Positions 8,888 through 17,443 of a DNA stretch of 64,000 nucleotides are shown here, piece by piece. Below the pieces are notes generated by a model. That model made no database searches and had not been told where the DNA came from. It was given only the letters and a program-made list of their open reading frames with translations. The stretch's first letter is position 1; each line of letters starts with the position of its first letter. A program made the position numbers and the translations under genes. Source of the DNA: Terriglobus roseus (lineage in GTDB: Bacteria > Acidobacteriota > Terriglobia > Terriglobales > Acidobacteriaceae); NCBI RefSeq assembly GCF_900102185.1, contig NZ_LT629690.1, forward strand, positions 1,240,001-1,304,000, given 5' to 3'.

Positions 8888-9694
8888 TTAGGTAGCTTTA
8901 TTGGGAAGTTCAAGAAGACGCCTCGCCAACGACGTGAGTCGTTCGAAGTCATTCTCTAATTTCAGGGCAAGGGTCTTCTCGTCACCAACGCCGTCACGTT
9001 GTTTCGCGATGTAGAGGACGTTCGTCAAAGACTGCAACGGATTATTGATTTGGTGGGCGAGGTCGTTCGCCATGGAAACAGCGGCCGCCGCGGCGGCTTG
9101 ATTTCGCAACTTTTCTTGTTGTCGCTGCTGGCGAATACCCATCGCTGCGAAGTTCGCAAGAACCTGCATGAGGTGCAGGTCTTCAATATCGAATGCCTCG
9201 TTTCGTGCGTGCGAGAGGATGAAGATCGTTCCACGCGTCTCCTCGACGTCCCACGGAAGAAGTATCCCATCTTTGACAGGCGCAGCCTCTACGCCAAGAA
9301 TGTCAAAAAATCGTTGATCGACGCGGAACAGCTGCGGCGTTCCTCTTTCAAGTGAGACTGAACATGCGCTTGGCGTGCGCGGCAGGACCGCATTTAGAAA
9401 AGGAGAGTATTCACCTGCGATCGCCACCCAATGGTAGAAGGCTTCGTCGGTCTTGTTTTCGCGTTCAATGCTTATCCCCGCGCTGTCCGCACCACAAAGG
9501 CGAACAGCCGCATCGACAAGCTCTTGAAGGATCGTTTCGGGCCTCTGGACGAAGGCCATAGCAATTCTGTGCAGGCCTTCCATCTGCATCGAGCTGTCGC
9601 GTCGGTGGACGCGTCGCTTCGCATAATACGACTCGTCAGAAAGGTCCACGACCTCAAGGCCAGCTGCTTCGAGTTGAGCGGGGGTCTGCAGCAT
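8888..9694 (-). CDS. GAF sensor with HisKA-like H-box but no ATPase domain
   Basis: About 268 residues. The first 50 are a linker, then a GAF domain (from MEGLHRIAMAFVQRPETI to the helix MQVLANFAAMGI), then a coiled segment rich in Gln/Ala and an H-box-like NDLAHQINNPLQSLTNVLYI. The protein ends about 50 residues later, so the HATPase domain of a histidine kinase is absent. The start at 9694 (MLQTPAQ) has GGAAGG upstream; the frame is open to 9805. It may be a phosphoacceptor or dimerising sensor that uses another kinase, or a truncated kinase. Confidence 0.8.
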   Translation of the reverse strand: MLQTPAQLEAAGLEVVDLSDESYYAKRRVHRRDSSMQMEGLHRIAMAFVQRPETILQELVDAAVRLCGADSAGISIERENKTDEAFYHWVAIAGEYSPFLNAVLPRTPSACSVSLERGTPQLFRVDQRFFDILGVEAAPVKDGILLPWDVEETRGTIFILSHARNEAFDIEDLHLMQVLANFAAMGIRQQRQQEKLRNQAAAAAAVSMANDLAHQINNPLQSLTNVLYIAKQRDGVGDEKTLALKLENDFERLTSLARRLLELPNKAT

Positions 9695-9897
9695 GGACTT
9701 CCTTCCAATTGTATCTGCAGAGCAGATTGTACCGAGTTGAAGCTCCCACTCTGGGTGCTTTGAGCCGCCTCGCTTCACTTTGCGCTCGCTGTCAGGTAAC
9801 GACAAACGAGCCTCCCGTCATCTGTCGATTGCTGACGAGCGCCCGATTTTCGGAAGTCACGCTCTAGGTTCTCTCCCCCGGACACGTATCAGTTCGA

Positions 9898-10556
9898 CTA
9901 GTCAGCTGGCCCAGCAAAGAGGATCGGGTTTTCGTCCGGATCCGAAACGATGAAGGTTCGTGCACCCCAGGGCTCCTTCTTCCACCCCAGGGCTCCTTCT
10001 TCAATGTCTGTTGGAATAGAACACCCGCAGCCTTGAAAGCTAAAAATAAGTTCTTGATTTCGCTCGCAGTGGCAACACTGATCGAAGCAGAGAGAAGACC
10101 TTCTCGCTTGCGAACGTCGCCAACAAAGACGGGTTCGGAAAACAGCCGCAAGTTCAAGCGGGCGTTGTCTCGTCTGACCTGCGCATAAAACGATGGACTG
10201 CCGTAGACGAACTCCACGTTAAAGCCGAGTTTTTCTGCGTAGAATTCGCATGATCGTTGAACATTCGCAACGAAAAGCTGCGCTTCAATGAAGGCGAGAA
10301 TAGGAACGAGCGGTGTTTGTTTCGGTGCATCGCTCATGGCATGTGCTCCTGACAGAAGCGCCCGCCAACTGTCTTGTCGCGCAACAAGCTCCTGGGCATC
10401 CGCGAATTTGAAAGCCGATTCCAGGATGTCCACGTCTCCCATAGAACGGAATCGAGGCAGCGTAGACCTGATCTGAGCCGCGACGGGGTAGTACCAGTCG
10501 TGGTGCCGGGGCAGATACTGTTTGGATTGCTTCTTGAGGTTATCGATGTTCGGCAT
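9898..10556 (-). pseudogene. VOC (glyoxalase/bleomycin-resistance fold) protein broken by a 20-bp duplication
   Basis: The N-terminus (MPNIDNLKKQSKQYL to about residue 70) is the small helical domain often found before VOC domains in soil bacteria, followed by FIEAQLFVANVQRSCEFYAE and the VOC fold. A perfect 20-bp tandem duplication (9963-9982, 9983-10002) shifts the frame after KKEPWG. Without one copy the frame continues as ARTFIVSDPDENPILFAGP and stops at 9898, exactly the expected family end. As present, the reading frame runs out of register to 9864, losing the last strand and its metal-ligand Glu/Asp. Probably non-functional. Confidence 0.88.
9963..10002. repeat. Perfect 20-bp tandem duplication
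   Basis: Two adjacent identical copies begin CACCCCAGGGCTCC. They lie inside the VOC gene and cause its frameshift, consistent with replication slippage. Confidence 0.97.
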
Positions 10557-10746
10557 AGGCGCAACTCTGCTCGAATATCGTAGGCAGGCGTTGCCCTTTC
10601 GATCTACCGTCGCGCCCTACGCAGCAAGACAAGATTCGCTGCGGCATGGTTCCTTGTCAACTCCTAATTGTAGTGTGTCTCCGTAAGAGCGAAACTCCCC
10701 ATAAACGAGTTTCTCGGACGCAAGGATTATGGCGATGCCTGTTGGT

Positions 10747-11025
10747 CTACCTCTTATCCGGGTCGGTATCGCTACGGTTCATACCCACGGCGTCGATAAA
10801 CCGGTCAACGTCGGTCAAGGAGCAGACCAGGGTCCCGTCTGGTTTCTCGTAAGCAGAAAGCAGTTCGCTCCAACCGGAATACAGCGCCCGTTCTCTGATG
10901 AGGAGAACCCCCTCCCGATGAATGAAAGGGTGCGCCACCTGTTGGCCGTCCGAGAACGCATTTAGTTCGTAAGTGCCGTCTGGCAATCTCTTGCCGTGTA
11001 CTTCGCCATTTCGCCCTTCGCTCAC
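10747..11025 (-). CDS. Small protein family 1 (SRAP-associated), copy 1
   Basis: 92 residues, GTG start (MSEGRNGEVHG). It is clearly related to the 99-residue protein at 41236-41535: both share the pattern RNG.(V/I)H, DG, AF.DG.Q, P(F/Y)IH..GV.L, RA(L/V)YS.W.ELL, DGT and D(V/I)D.FI. No known domain is recognised; it is compact and has no signal peptide. Directly upstream on the same strand is a decayed SRAP C-terminus (11066-11147), the same arrangement as at the 41-kb copy. This conserved pairing argues for a real protein. Confidence 0.65.
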   Translation of the reverse strand: MSEGRNGEVHGKRLPDGTYELNAFSDGQQVAHPFIHREGVLLIRERALYSGWSELLSAYEKPDGTLVCSLTDVDRFIDAVGMNRSDTDPDKR

Positions 11026-11065
11026 CTGCCACCGTCACAACCTGGGATATGTTGCAGAGAATCAT

Positions 11066-11147
11066 TGCAATGCCGTTCGACGAATATCTTTTGTCGGTGG
11101 AGTACCGCCGTCATCATCGCTGCTTCAAAGGGACGCAGCAGATATTC
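11066..11147 (-). pseudogene. Relic of SRAP (YedK/HMCES-like) C-terminus
   Basis: The minus strand encodes EYLLRPFEAAMMTA, then RQKIFVE, matching the end of the SRAP copy at 32 kb (LLRLFAAEKMTA ... EMFVEP). Only about 27 codons remain recognisable. It lies immediately upstream of small-protein copy 1. Confidence 0.6.
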
Positions 11148-11414
11148 CTAACGTTCCTCGTGGAGGCCCCTCACCGGTCCGCTACCCCTAAGCTCGTGCC
11201 GGTCAGCGTAGTAACAAGATCCTTCATAGCCACCAGCACGAAAGGTAAGTGTTCGCCGAATGAGTTCTGGTGGTAACTCCTGGCCAGTCCGAATAACCCA
11301 TTCGGTCAATCCATTCCTTCCGTACTCGACAAGAACCGCGTCTCGCACCGGAATAGGGCGTTCCAGTCCCAGGAGCGTCAGGGTCGGTAAGGGAATCATG
11401 CGACGCGTACTCAT
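11148..11414 (-). CDS. Hypothetical protein, about 88 residues
   Basis: The ATG at 11414 (MSTRRMIPLPTLTLLGLERP) is preceded by AAGGACGAG; the frame is open to 11510. The sequence contains VRDAVLVEYGRNGLTEWVIR and RRTLTFRAGGYEGSCYYADR. I do not recognise the family. The stop codon falls directly before the SRAP relic in the same frame, so the last residues could derive from the relic. It sits between the two small-protein families of this locus. Confidence 0.4.
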   Translation of the reverse strand: MSTRRMIPLPTLTLLGLERPIPVRDAVLVEYGRNGLTEWVIRTGQELPPELIRRTLTFRAGGYEGSCYYADRHELRGSGPVRGLHEER

Positions 11415-11564
11415 CGCCAACTCGTCCTTTCGCAGAATTAAATCAAAGCGTGCCAGATGGCAAGCCGACCGGCAGGCCTTCTGGAGTTTTGACGCTTTTT
11501 TTCGTAGCAAAGGAAAGCTGCTACGGCAGACGTTCGACAGAAAGAAGTCTGGTCTGTCGAAGCC

Positions 11565-11843
11565 TCAGCAGTTCCAATCCGTTCGTTCTAGCCTGAGTTC
11601 CAGGATGATTCCTTCGACGTCCTCTACAGGGTGGATCATGAGGTTTCTATCGCTGGCCAATTCAACGGGGATCGAGCGGCCTTGGCTCGAGAATTTGGCG
11701 ATGCACGGGTTCAGAACTTCGGCTGGGATCGGAGGGGATGGTTTGGTAAGCTGGCATTCCTCAATAAACACAATCACCGCGAAATGATTGTCTGTAACCC
11801 TGCTGCTTTCTATTGTTCCTCGTTTCTTTTCCGGCATGATCAT
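11565..11843 (-). CDS. Small protein family 2 (SRAP-associated), copy 1
   Basis: 92 residues. It shares with the protein at 31829-32089 the pattern I.S.RV, H(F/Y).V.VFI....(L/I)T, (A/E)..C..KFS and (I/Y)PV(E/D)D(V/I)(E/D)G.I.EL(R/K)L.R..W. The family is not recognised. It starts 15 bases after the end of a decayed SRAP gene (11859-12084), again matching the arrangement of the 32-kb copy. The conserved C-terminal block suggests a small alpha/beta domain. No signal peptide. Confidence 0.6.
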   Translation of the reverse strand: MIMPEKKRGTIESSRVTDNHFAVIVFIEECQLTKPSPPIPAEVLNPCIAKFSSQGRSIPVELASDRNLMIHPVEDVEGIILELRLERTDWNC

Positions 11844-11858
11844 GAGATGCGGGACGCA

Positions 11859-12084
11859 TTATTCTTCGTTGGATTCGGTAAGCATCTCGTCCCGTTTGTT
11901 GCCGGTTAGATCCGCTGTCATCTCATCGGCTTCCAAAGGACTCAATAAGTCGGTCAGCGACAGGGTGGTCTCCTCGCGGCTCACCCAACGCGTGTCGCTC
12001 TTCAAATGCACGATGACGGGGATTCTAGTGTGGTTGCTCTCGATCAGGTCGTTGAGGGTCTTTGGTGATGATTGTTTCCGTTAA
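11859..12084 (-). pseudogene. Truncated SRAP (YedK/HMCES-like) gene, C-terminal third
   Basis: The minus strand encodes TIITKDP, a one-base shift, then LNDLIESNHTRIPVIVHL, TRWVSREET, LLSPLEADEMTADLTGNK and a stop at 11859-11861. These match the SRAP domain end (NDLMEPIHNRMPVIL, TRWLSCEET and LLRLFAAEKMTAHLTGNR in the 32-kb copy). The catalytic N-terminal Cys half is absent. The DUF1345 gene begins just beyond the broken edge. Confidence 0.8.
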
Positions 12085-12117
12085 CGAGTCATTAGTGGGA
12101 GTTCGGTTGAAGGTGGC

Positions 12118-12765
12118 TCAGCTTCCGCCAAGAATGTTGATACTGAACGCAATCACTCCTAGATTGAAGACGAAGGCACCGAAGGAGTGAAACATCACGA
12201 TCCGGCGGAGCTTGCGTGATGTGATGTCCACGTCGGAAGTTTGGAATGTCATTGCGAGACAGGAAGAAAAGTAGAGAAAATCCCAGTAATTGGGTTCCTC
12301 CGTTGCGGGAAACGACGCGCCCCCGACATCGACACCATCTTTGTTCTGCCTGTAGAAGAGATGCGCGTAGTGAAGGCAATAGACAAGCGTGCTAAACAGC
12401 CAACACAGAGTGAGCGTCGTTACGATAAGGATCACGTCCGCAGTTTTTGGTCTGCCTTGTTGCGAAAGCTCCCTGCCGACAGCAACGAGGACCACGCAGG
12501 TAACCACGAAGGCGATCAGGAGCAGGACGCCCCGGTTCGCGTCGTTCTTCTTGGCCGATTCGCGCATCTGTCGCGCCTCATGACGAAACAGGGCGACACA
12601 GAGCAGAGCAAAGCAGAGAGACGCGATATCGAAGGCAATCATGACCCCGTCTACGCCGCCGAGCGTCGGACATGCAATCGCGCAACCTCCAATGGCGATG
12701 ATCCCGAACCAGATGAACGGCCAGGGCGCGAATATCTCGCCGACGCCGGATTTCCTAATCCTCAT
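12118..12765 (-). CDS. DUF1345 family membrane protein
   Basis: 215 residues with five or six hydrophobic helices and the DUF1345 hallmarks: CWLFSTLVYCLHYAHLFYR and the block EEPNYWDFLYFSSCLAMTFQ followed by TSDVDITSRKLRRI. The start at 12765 (MRIRKSG) is preceded by GGAG; an upstream ATG at 12789 is possible. The function of the family is unknown. It may be co-transcribed with the outer-membrane-type protein that lies 41 bases upstream on the same strand. Confidence 0.9.
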   Translation of the reverse strand: MRIRKSGVGEIFAPWPFIWFGIIAIGGCAIACPTLGGVDGVMIAFDIASLCFALLCVALFRHEARQMRESAKKNDANRGVLLLIAFVVTCVVLVAVGRELSQQGRPKTADVILIVTTLTLCWLFSTLVYCLHYAHLFYRQNKDGVDVGGASFPATEEPNYWDFLYFSSCLAMTFQTSDVDITSRKLRRIVMFHSFGAFVFNLGVIAFSINILGGS

Positions 12766-12806
12766 TTGATCAACTCCAGAGTGCCACACCGCTGCAAACG
12801 TTTCAC

Positions 12807-13619
12807 TTACTTAGATGCCGAATCGCCTTGCAGCCTGCGCCCGAAAACCATGGCTAACGTAACGCCCACCCTGGCGGAATGGTTGGTGACGCCGAAACGC
12901 ATGCCTCCATCGATACCGACTGAATCTCGGAGCTTTCGGTAGAAGCCGGTGAAAACGTATGTTCCGGGAGGAGTGTTGGATTGACCTTTGTTCTGTCCGA
13001 AGACTTCAGAATAAAGTCGCGTGTTTTCGTTGAGGTGATAGCTGACCGCCGCAGACTGCTGACCACCATAGGCGCATCCCGTCGCGTCCTGGCAATCGGA
13101 TTGAACTAGCGAGCCGTTGAGCATCACATCGACGATGCCGCCCTTGCCGTAATGATGGTTCAAGAGCATCGTGACCTGCTGGCCATATCCCTGCAAAGCC
13201 TGGTCCGATGCGGTCGGCAACTCGGCTTCGTATTGCAGAGCCAAGCCTGGCGCCGCATGTCCATTGCGTTCCTTTTCGAGTACGACCTTGGCGCCGATCT
13301 GAATCGTGCCGACGCCTCTTCCTTTTTCGTCTTCGTCCTTACGATATGCGTAAGGCGACCACCCAAAGTCAACGCGCAGACGCTCTAAAGGCACATACGT
13401 CGTCAGCAGACCTAAAGTGTCTTGTCGACCAGGAACGGCGTGCGGGTAGGTATCAAAACCAACTTCCACTTGCAAAACACCCTTGCCCTGAATCGCCGCG
13501 CTGTTCGCCACCGTCGGGCGCGTCGGGTTTAAGTCCAATGCTTGAGCTTGCGATCGGATCGAGAGGAGCGCCACGGTGAAGGTGGCTGCAATAGCGCAAG
13601 GATTGAGCGAAGACCACAT
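12807..13619 (-). CDS. Exported outer-membrane beta-barrel-like protein
   Basis: 270 residues from an ATG at 13619 with GGAG upstream (frame open to 13676). It has a signal peptide (ATFTVALLSIRSQAQA) followed by alternating beta-strand sequence, for example VLQVEVGFDTYPHAV, LERLRVDFGWSPYAYR and a last strand ending VTLAMVFGRR. This resembles the transporter/meta-pathway-type outer-membrane proteins of soil bacteria. The substrate is unknown. It is likely in one transcript with the DUF1345 gene. Confidence 0.75.
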   Translation of the reverse strand: MWSSLNPCAIAATFTVALLSIRSQAQALDLNPTRPTVANSAAIQGKGVLQVEVGFDTYPHAVPGRQDTLGLLTTYVPLERLRVDFGWSPYAYRKDEDEKGRGVGTIQIGAKVVLEKERNGHAAPGLALQYEAELPTASDQALQGYGQQVTMLLNHHYGKGGIVDVMLNGSLVQSDCQDATGCAYGGQQSAAVSYHLNENTRLYSEVFGQNKGQSNTPPGTYVFTGFYRKLRDSVGIDGGMRFGVTNHSARVGVTLAMVFGRRLQGDSASK

Positions 13620-14581
13620 ACAAACTCCGACTACGGATAGACGTAAAGGGTGGGTGCCGGATCTGGCGGAGAACATCGTTGGGCAGTGTCCCGCGAGTTT
13701 CGCGGAGAATGAGATCGGATCATCCGTAGATGATGGCGCACCGCTCGTGCCGCGACATGTCGACAGAATCGTTGTGGACGATGATTGTTTCTCGGCGCAT
13801 TAAGGACTCGCATGCGAATCGGTCATCGCCATTCTCCCCAAAGCGCGCACCTTCTATTCTTTTAGGGCATTCAGGTATCGGCACATTTCCCGGCGCTCGG
13901 ACAAGCGTTGTGCCTCCCTTCGGAGAGCCCTGGTTCGCAGTTGCAAGCATGTGGCAGCTCCAACCAGGACCAACGTAAGAGCAGCGATCCAAGGCGATAG
14001 GATGGGCACACTTCCTCCCCAGCGCGTGATGATGTGAACGCGCCACTGGTTGGATGCACGTGACCCGTCTGCGAGTCACTAAGCATTGACGGAATTTGCA
14101 AATCGGGAAGTCCCTCTCTATTGAGCGATAGAAGTTCCGTAGAAGCTTGGGACGACGAATTCGTCTCGTGTTTCCGCGACGGACGGAAATAGTCCGCACC
14201 AAAGCTCTTCTGGTGACGAGAACCGACAACGCGGCGCCGGACAGGTCGGGGCCACACAGAAAGACAGTTGCGTCAGGCCGCTCTCTTCGCGGTCTTTTTT
14301 GCGGCGGTCTCTTTCGGTTTCATCGCCCTAGGCTCCTTGGGAGCGACGACGGCTTCGCCAGACACATCGACCGGTGTAGCCGTGCACGGGAACGATGGAG
14401 GGCGTGATGCTAAGGAACGGGAGACGACACGTCTATCCATCTGAGTTCGTGCGGGAGGGGGTGCAGTGCAGGCCATTACGGCTGACACATGAGCCAGTGC
14501 TTGACACAGACGAATAGCATCTGCAACCTGCTTGTTCTGGGTTGAACAATGGTGTTACTAACTAAGGGGCGGAGAAGTGTG
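13620..14581. other. Long stretch without a recognised gene
   Basis: Several frames of 60-170 codons overlap on both strands, but none shows a family, signal peptide or ribosome binding site I trust. The only candidate noted separately is the Lys/Ala-rich frame at 14273-14488. Confidence 0.4.
14273..14488 (-). CDS. Possible small basic protein
   Basis: A 71-codon frame ends in VAPKEPRAMKPKETAAKKTA and RAA, a Lys/Ala/Pro tail like histone-H1-type bacterial proteins. The N-terminal half is unremarkable, and a later start at the MDRRVV codon is possible. Weak support. Confidence 0.25.
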   Translation of the reverse strand: MSAVMACTAPPPARTQMDRRVVSRSLASRPPSFPCTATPVDVSGEAVVAPKEPRAMKPKETAAKKTAKRAA

Positions 14582-14767
14582 ATGTCTGAAGTTCATGTCA
14601 AAATGGCCGGATACGATGCAGTATTCGAACAGGCGGTTGATGGAAGTTGGAGAGGAACGGTACCAGACCTCCCGGCGATCCTGACAAGCGGTCCCACTCT
14701 CGGCGAGGTCAAGGCCAACATGCAGGAAACAATCGGACTTTGGCTGGAGAATGCGAAGCGATCCTAA
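14582..14767 (+). CDS. HicB-like antitoxin domain protein, orphan
   Basis: 61 residues from an ATG at 14582 with GGCGGAG upstream (frame open to 14549). The sequence YDAVFEQAVDGSWRGTVPDL, then TLGEVKANMQETIGLWLE is the HicB-type partial RNase H fold. HicB proteins usually carry a C-terminal DNA-binding segment and neutralise the mRNA interferase HicA. Here the C-terminal segment is missing and no HicA-like gene (about 60-80 residues with a G.SH motif) is visible on either side, so it is an orphan. Confidence 0.75.
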   Translation: MSEVHVKMAGYDAVFEQAVDGSWRGTVPDLPAILTSGPTLGEVKANMQETIGLWLENAKRS

Positions 14768-14843
14768 TGCGTACGCTTCAAGTACCTCTAGGAAATGAAT
14801 CGTCAATCGGATGTCGACAAAGAGCAGGGCTCTAAGAGAATCG

Positions 14844-15098
14844 CTACGGCATTCTGTACTGGAGTGCGCCGCTTGTAACGGGGTGATTTGGGATCGCGAT
14901 CCCCGCAATGCGTAACTGATCCACATGTTCCTTACTCAAGGAAGGAGGCAGGTAAACTCCGGAGAATGTGTATAGGCCAGTGGTGTTCGCGTCGTAATGA
15001 AGCGCTGCATGAGGCGCTTGGATATAGAGGAAGTCACGTCGTTTCAAAACATGCCATTTCTGGGCAGGCTGATTAAGAAGTAAGCTCCTGCAAATCAC
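14844..15098 (-). CDS. Small hypothetical protein
   Basis: 84 codons. The sequence includes LKRRDFLYIQAPHAALHYDA, TGLYTFSGVYLPPSLSKEHV and DQLRIAGIAIPNHP, which looks protein-like but is not recognised. No strong ribosome binding site is seen at the first ATG. A later internal start is possible. Confidence 0.4.
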   Translation of the reverse strand: MICRSLLLNQPAQKWHVLKRRDFLYIQAPHAALHYDANTTGLYTFSGVYLPPSLSKEHVDQLRIAGIAIPNHPVTSGALQYRMP

Positions 15099-15320
15099 CA
15101 GTCCTGAATGGAAGGTGCGGCAGGGCGAGACCTATAGGCACTCACAAACGCCAATTTCTCGCTTCAAGTGCCGGCAGAGAGTGGATTTTATTGATTCCCT
15201 AACGAATGCCTAAGGTTGACCGTTTATCGGAAGTCGCCACGAGTTGGCCACCGCATCTGAGGATAGGTTTCGAGACGCCTCAACATTCAGGAGTCATAGG
15301 ATTCTGAAATGAATCGAGCT

Positions 15321-16181
15321 TTAATTGGGTGAAGGCTTCTCTACAGAATCGACAACAATAGTCTGCACGGGCGCCTTACCGCGCAACAACTTCAATCCCA
15401 TCTGCTCGGCTAAAGCCTGGTCCGGCGGTAGACCAAAATCGATATCTGCAGTTGGTAATTCTGAACTGGCGTTGAAATGCACCGTAAAGTTGTACGTCCC
15501 GTTGAGATTCGTCTGATCCGCGACCGGAGCCTTTAGGTAGTAGCTCATGAGACCCGCGAACTGGCTCATCTTTGCACCGTGCCCGGTGACTACGAGGTCC
15601 GTGATGGGCCCACCCGAAGAGATCCCAGAATTGTCGGATTCCTCTGCCGCCGAGATTAAATTGGCTGCACTTTTCACACTCGTAAGAAAGTAGGTCAGCC
15701 CCGGCCGTTCTTCTATGTGATATTGCAGGCGAAATCTGTTCTGCAGCAACTGCAGAAGCATACGCCGTTTGTCTGCTGTTGCTTCTTCATCGGGCAAGCT
15801 AGCAAGCCGGCGGCTGACCTCTTCATCCGAACTTGCATGTACGCCGAAGTTCTCTCGGTCCAGCCAGTCTGGAACTCCCGCAAGCTGGTATCTGAAGTTG
15901 ACGCCAAATGCCTCGGCAATCAGCTGACTCAGCCGCATGACGGCATCAAGGCGACCCACATGACTAGGATTGTTCAGATGCTGCCTGGCCGGAGCACTGG
16001 GAGCCAACTCATGGATGCTGGCTACATCAAACTTGAGCGCGATATCTTCATGTCTTTCGTCTGGATACCCGGCGGCTTGCTCGCTTGTCGGTGGAGTATT
16101 CGGCTCGTATAGAGAGCAGCCGATATCATCGCAAAAATGATGAAAGTTCGGCACTTCGTTGGCATGAGGGACACTCCACAA
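15321..16181 (-). CDS. TIGR03435 family protein
   Basis: 286 residues with the order of motifs typical of this acidobacterial soil-associated family: FDVASIHELAP, LSQLIAEAFGVNFRYQLAG, PDWLDRENFGVHA, MLLQLLQNRFRLQYHIEERP, TYFLTSVKSAANL, FAGLMSYYLKAPVADQTNLN with GTYNFTV, and the ending KAPVQTIVVDSVEKPSPN. These proteins are common and highly expanded in Acidobacteria, usually exported; here no clear signal peptide is visible in the first 40 residues, so the true N-terminus may differ. Function unknown. Confidence 0.93.
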   Translation of the reverse strand: MWSVPHANEVPNFHHFCDDIGCSLYEPNTPPTSEQAAGYPDERHEDIALKFDVASIHELAPSAPARQHLNNPSHVGRLDAVMRLSQLIAEAFGVNFRYQLAGVPDWLDRENFGVHASSDEEVSRRLASLPDEEATADKRRMLLQLLQNRFRLQYHIEERPGLTYFLTSVKSAANLISAAEESDNSGISSGGPITDLVVTGHGAKMSQFAGLMSYYLKAPVADQTNLNGTYNFTVHFNASSELPTADIDFGLPPDQALAEQMGLKLLRGKAPVQTIVVDSVEKPSPN

Positions 16182-16582
16182 ATGACTTTCGCTTACAAGA
16201 AAAGACAGGTTTGAGTTCGGCTTCCGAATCTGAATCAGAGTTAAAGCGGACGCGCTCTAAGCGTGATTGAACAATACACAAGACCTTGAGTATTTGCTCT
16301 GTCTTGACGCGGACAGCCGCTACCGGCAATCACATCCGCTGGGGTAGCTGTCACTGCCGCCGTAATCTGCCCGGGCGTTCTCGATTGATGACAACAGGGC
16401 GAACCTCTACTTGGTCTCAGCGGATTGATGACGGATGCCGACTTATCGGTACCAATCGCAGATAAAAGGACGAAACAGGCACGTAGACAAGGAAATGGCT
16501 TTCGCTCAATTCGCATATTCTTCGCGCGAGCGAGGGGAAATGGCCTTCCTCAAATGTTTCAAAAATAGGCTACTGAACAGCG
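16182..16582. other. Intergenic, no gene recognised
   Basis: Only short frames without resemblance or start signals. Confidence 0.45.
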
Positions 16583-16876
16583 CTATTTCGTTGCGAGAAG
16601 GTCAGCCATACTTAACTGAGGTTTAGCTGCGAAGAGTTCTTCTGCTTTGTCGAAGAGTGCTTTGGCCACCTCGCCCGTCAGGTGGGCGTTGCGTCCATCC
16701 TCATCAGCGAAGGTATCGAAGATCCCGAAGCTTGTTGGTCCCGTCTGGAACGCGAACCAGGCTGACGTGCCAACTTCCTGCAGAACAAGCGGCTGAGCAG
16801 ATTTCAAAAACTCTGCGACTTCCTGTTCCTTGCCTGGCTTTGCTTCTAGTATTGCCAAAATTCCAAAGCGATCCAT
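16583..16876 (-). CDS. Antibiotic biosynthesis monooxygenase (ABM) domain protein
   Basis: 97 residues from the ATG at 16876 (MDRFGILAILEAKPGKEQEV); the frame is open to 16936. It is a single ferredoxin-like ABM domain: AILEAKPGKEQEVAEFLK, TSAWFAFQTGPTSFGIFDTF and the C-terminal helix AHLTGEVAKALFDKAEELF. Such small dimeric proteins act as monooxygenases, haem-degrading enzymes or quinol oxidases in quinone-detoxification clusters. No partner gene is adjacent. Confidence 0.88.
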   Translation of the reverse strand: MDRFGILAILEAKPGKEQEVAEFLKSAQPLVLQEVGTSAWFAFQTGPTSFGIFDTFADEDGRNAHLTGEVAKALFDKAEELFAAKPQLSMADLLATK

Positions 16877-17443
16877 ATACCGGCTCTCTTTCTGTTTGCT
16901 CGTGAAATACCGAGGGACACTTTGTTGCGACAGCAAGTGTCCCTAACGAAAGGCGTGAAAGAGACTTGCATGCTTGCCATGCCGCCGTCCACGAACGACT
17001 CTACTCCTATTACGTAGGAGGAGTCGCTCAAAAGCAGGAACAGGGCATTCCCTGCGGTCATTGAGAGCTGCTGGTGGAGAAAACGAACGAATTTCTAAAT
17101 GGGTGTTCAGTCAGACTGCGGGTTGCGGATAAGCGCTCGGCGGAAGCACAGAGAACGGACGACATTTGGCCTGACACACATTATTCGGTGGAATGTTAAC
17201 AACCCCGTCGGAGCAGAAGCCATCTAGCTAACTGTCGCGAGCAGATGTTCCAGCGACTAGACCCGAGCCCGATACGAGTTCGGTACCCAGCGGGTACGCA
17301 ACCGCGTCGGGATGGCTTCCTGCCGTCAGCACGATCGCGAATATCAGGTCACCACCTCCATCGCAAAGCGCTCCTAATCCTCTCGCGAGCTTCGGCTCGC
17401 CACCGATGCGATATCTTCGCCTCGAGCACGGAAGGAGTCTTGC
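16877..17443. other. Intergenic, no gene recognised
   Basis: No coding frame with a plausible start or family is visible. It holds the upstream region of the SRPBCC gene. Confidence 0.45.

Noticed and set aside
13720-14229. 169-residue minus-strand frame
   Set aside because: Arg- and Cys-rich composition, no ribosome binding site and no family; several competing frames overlap it.
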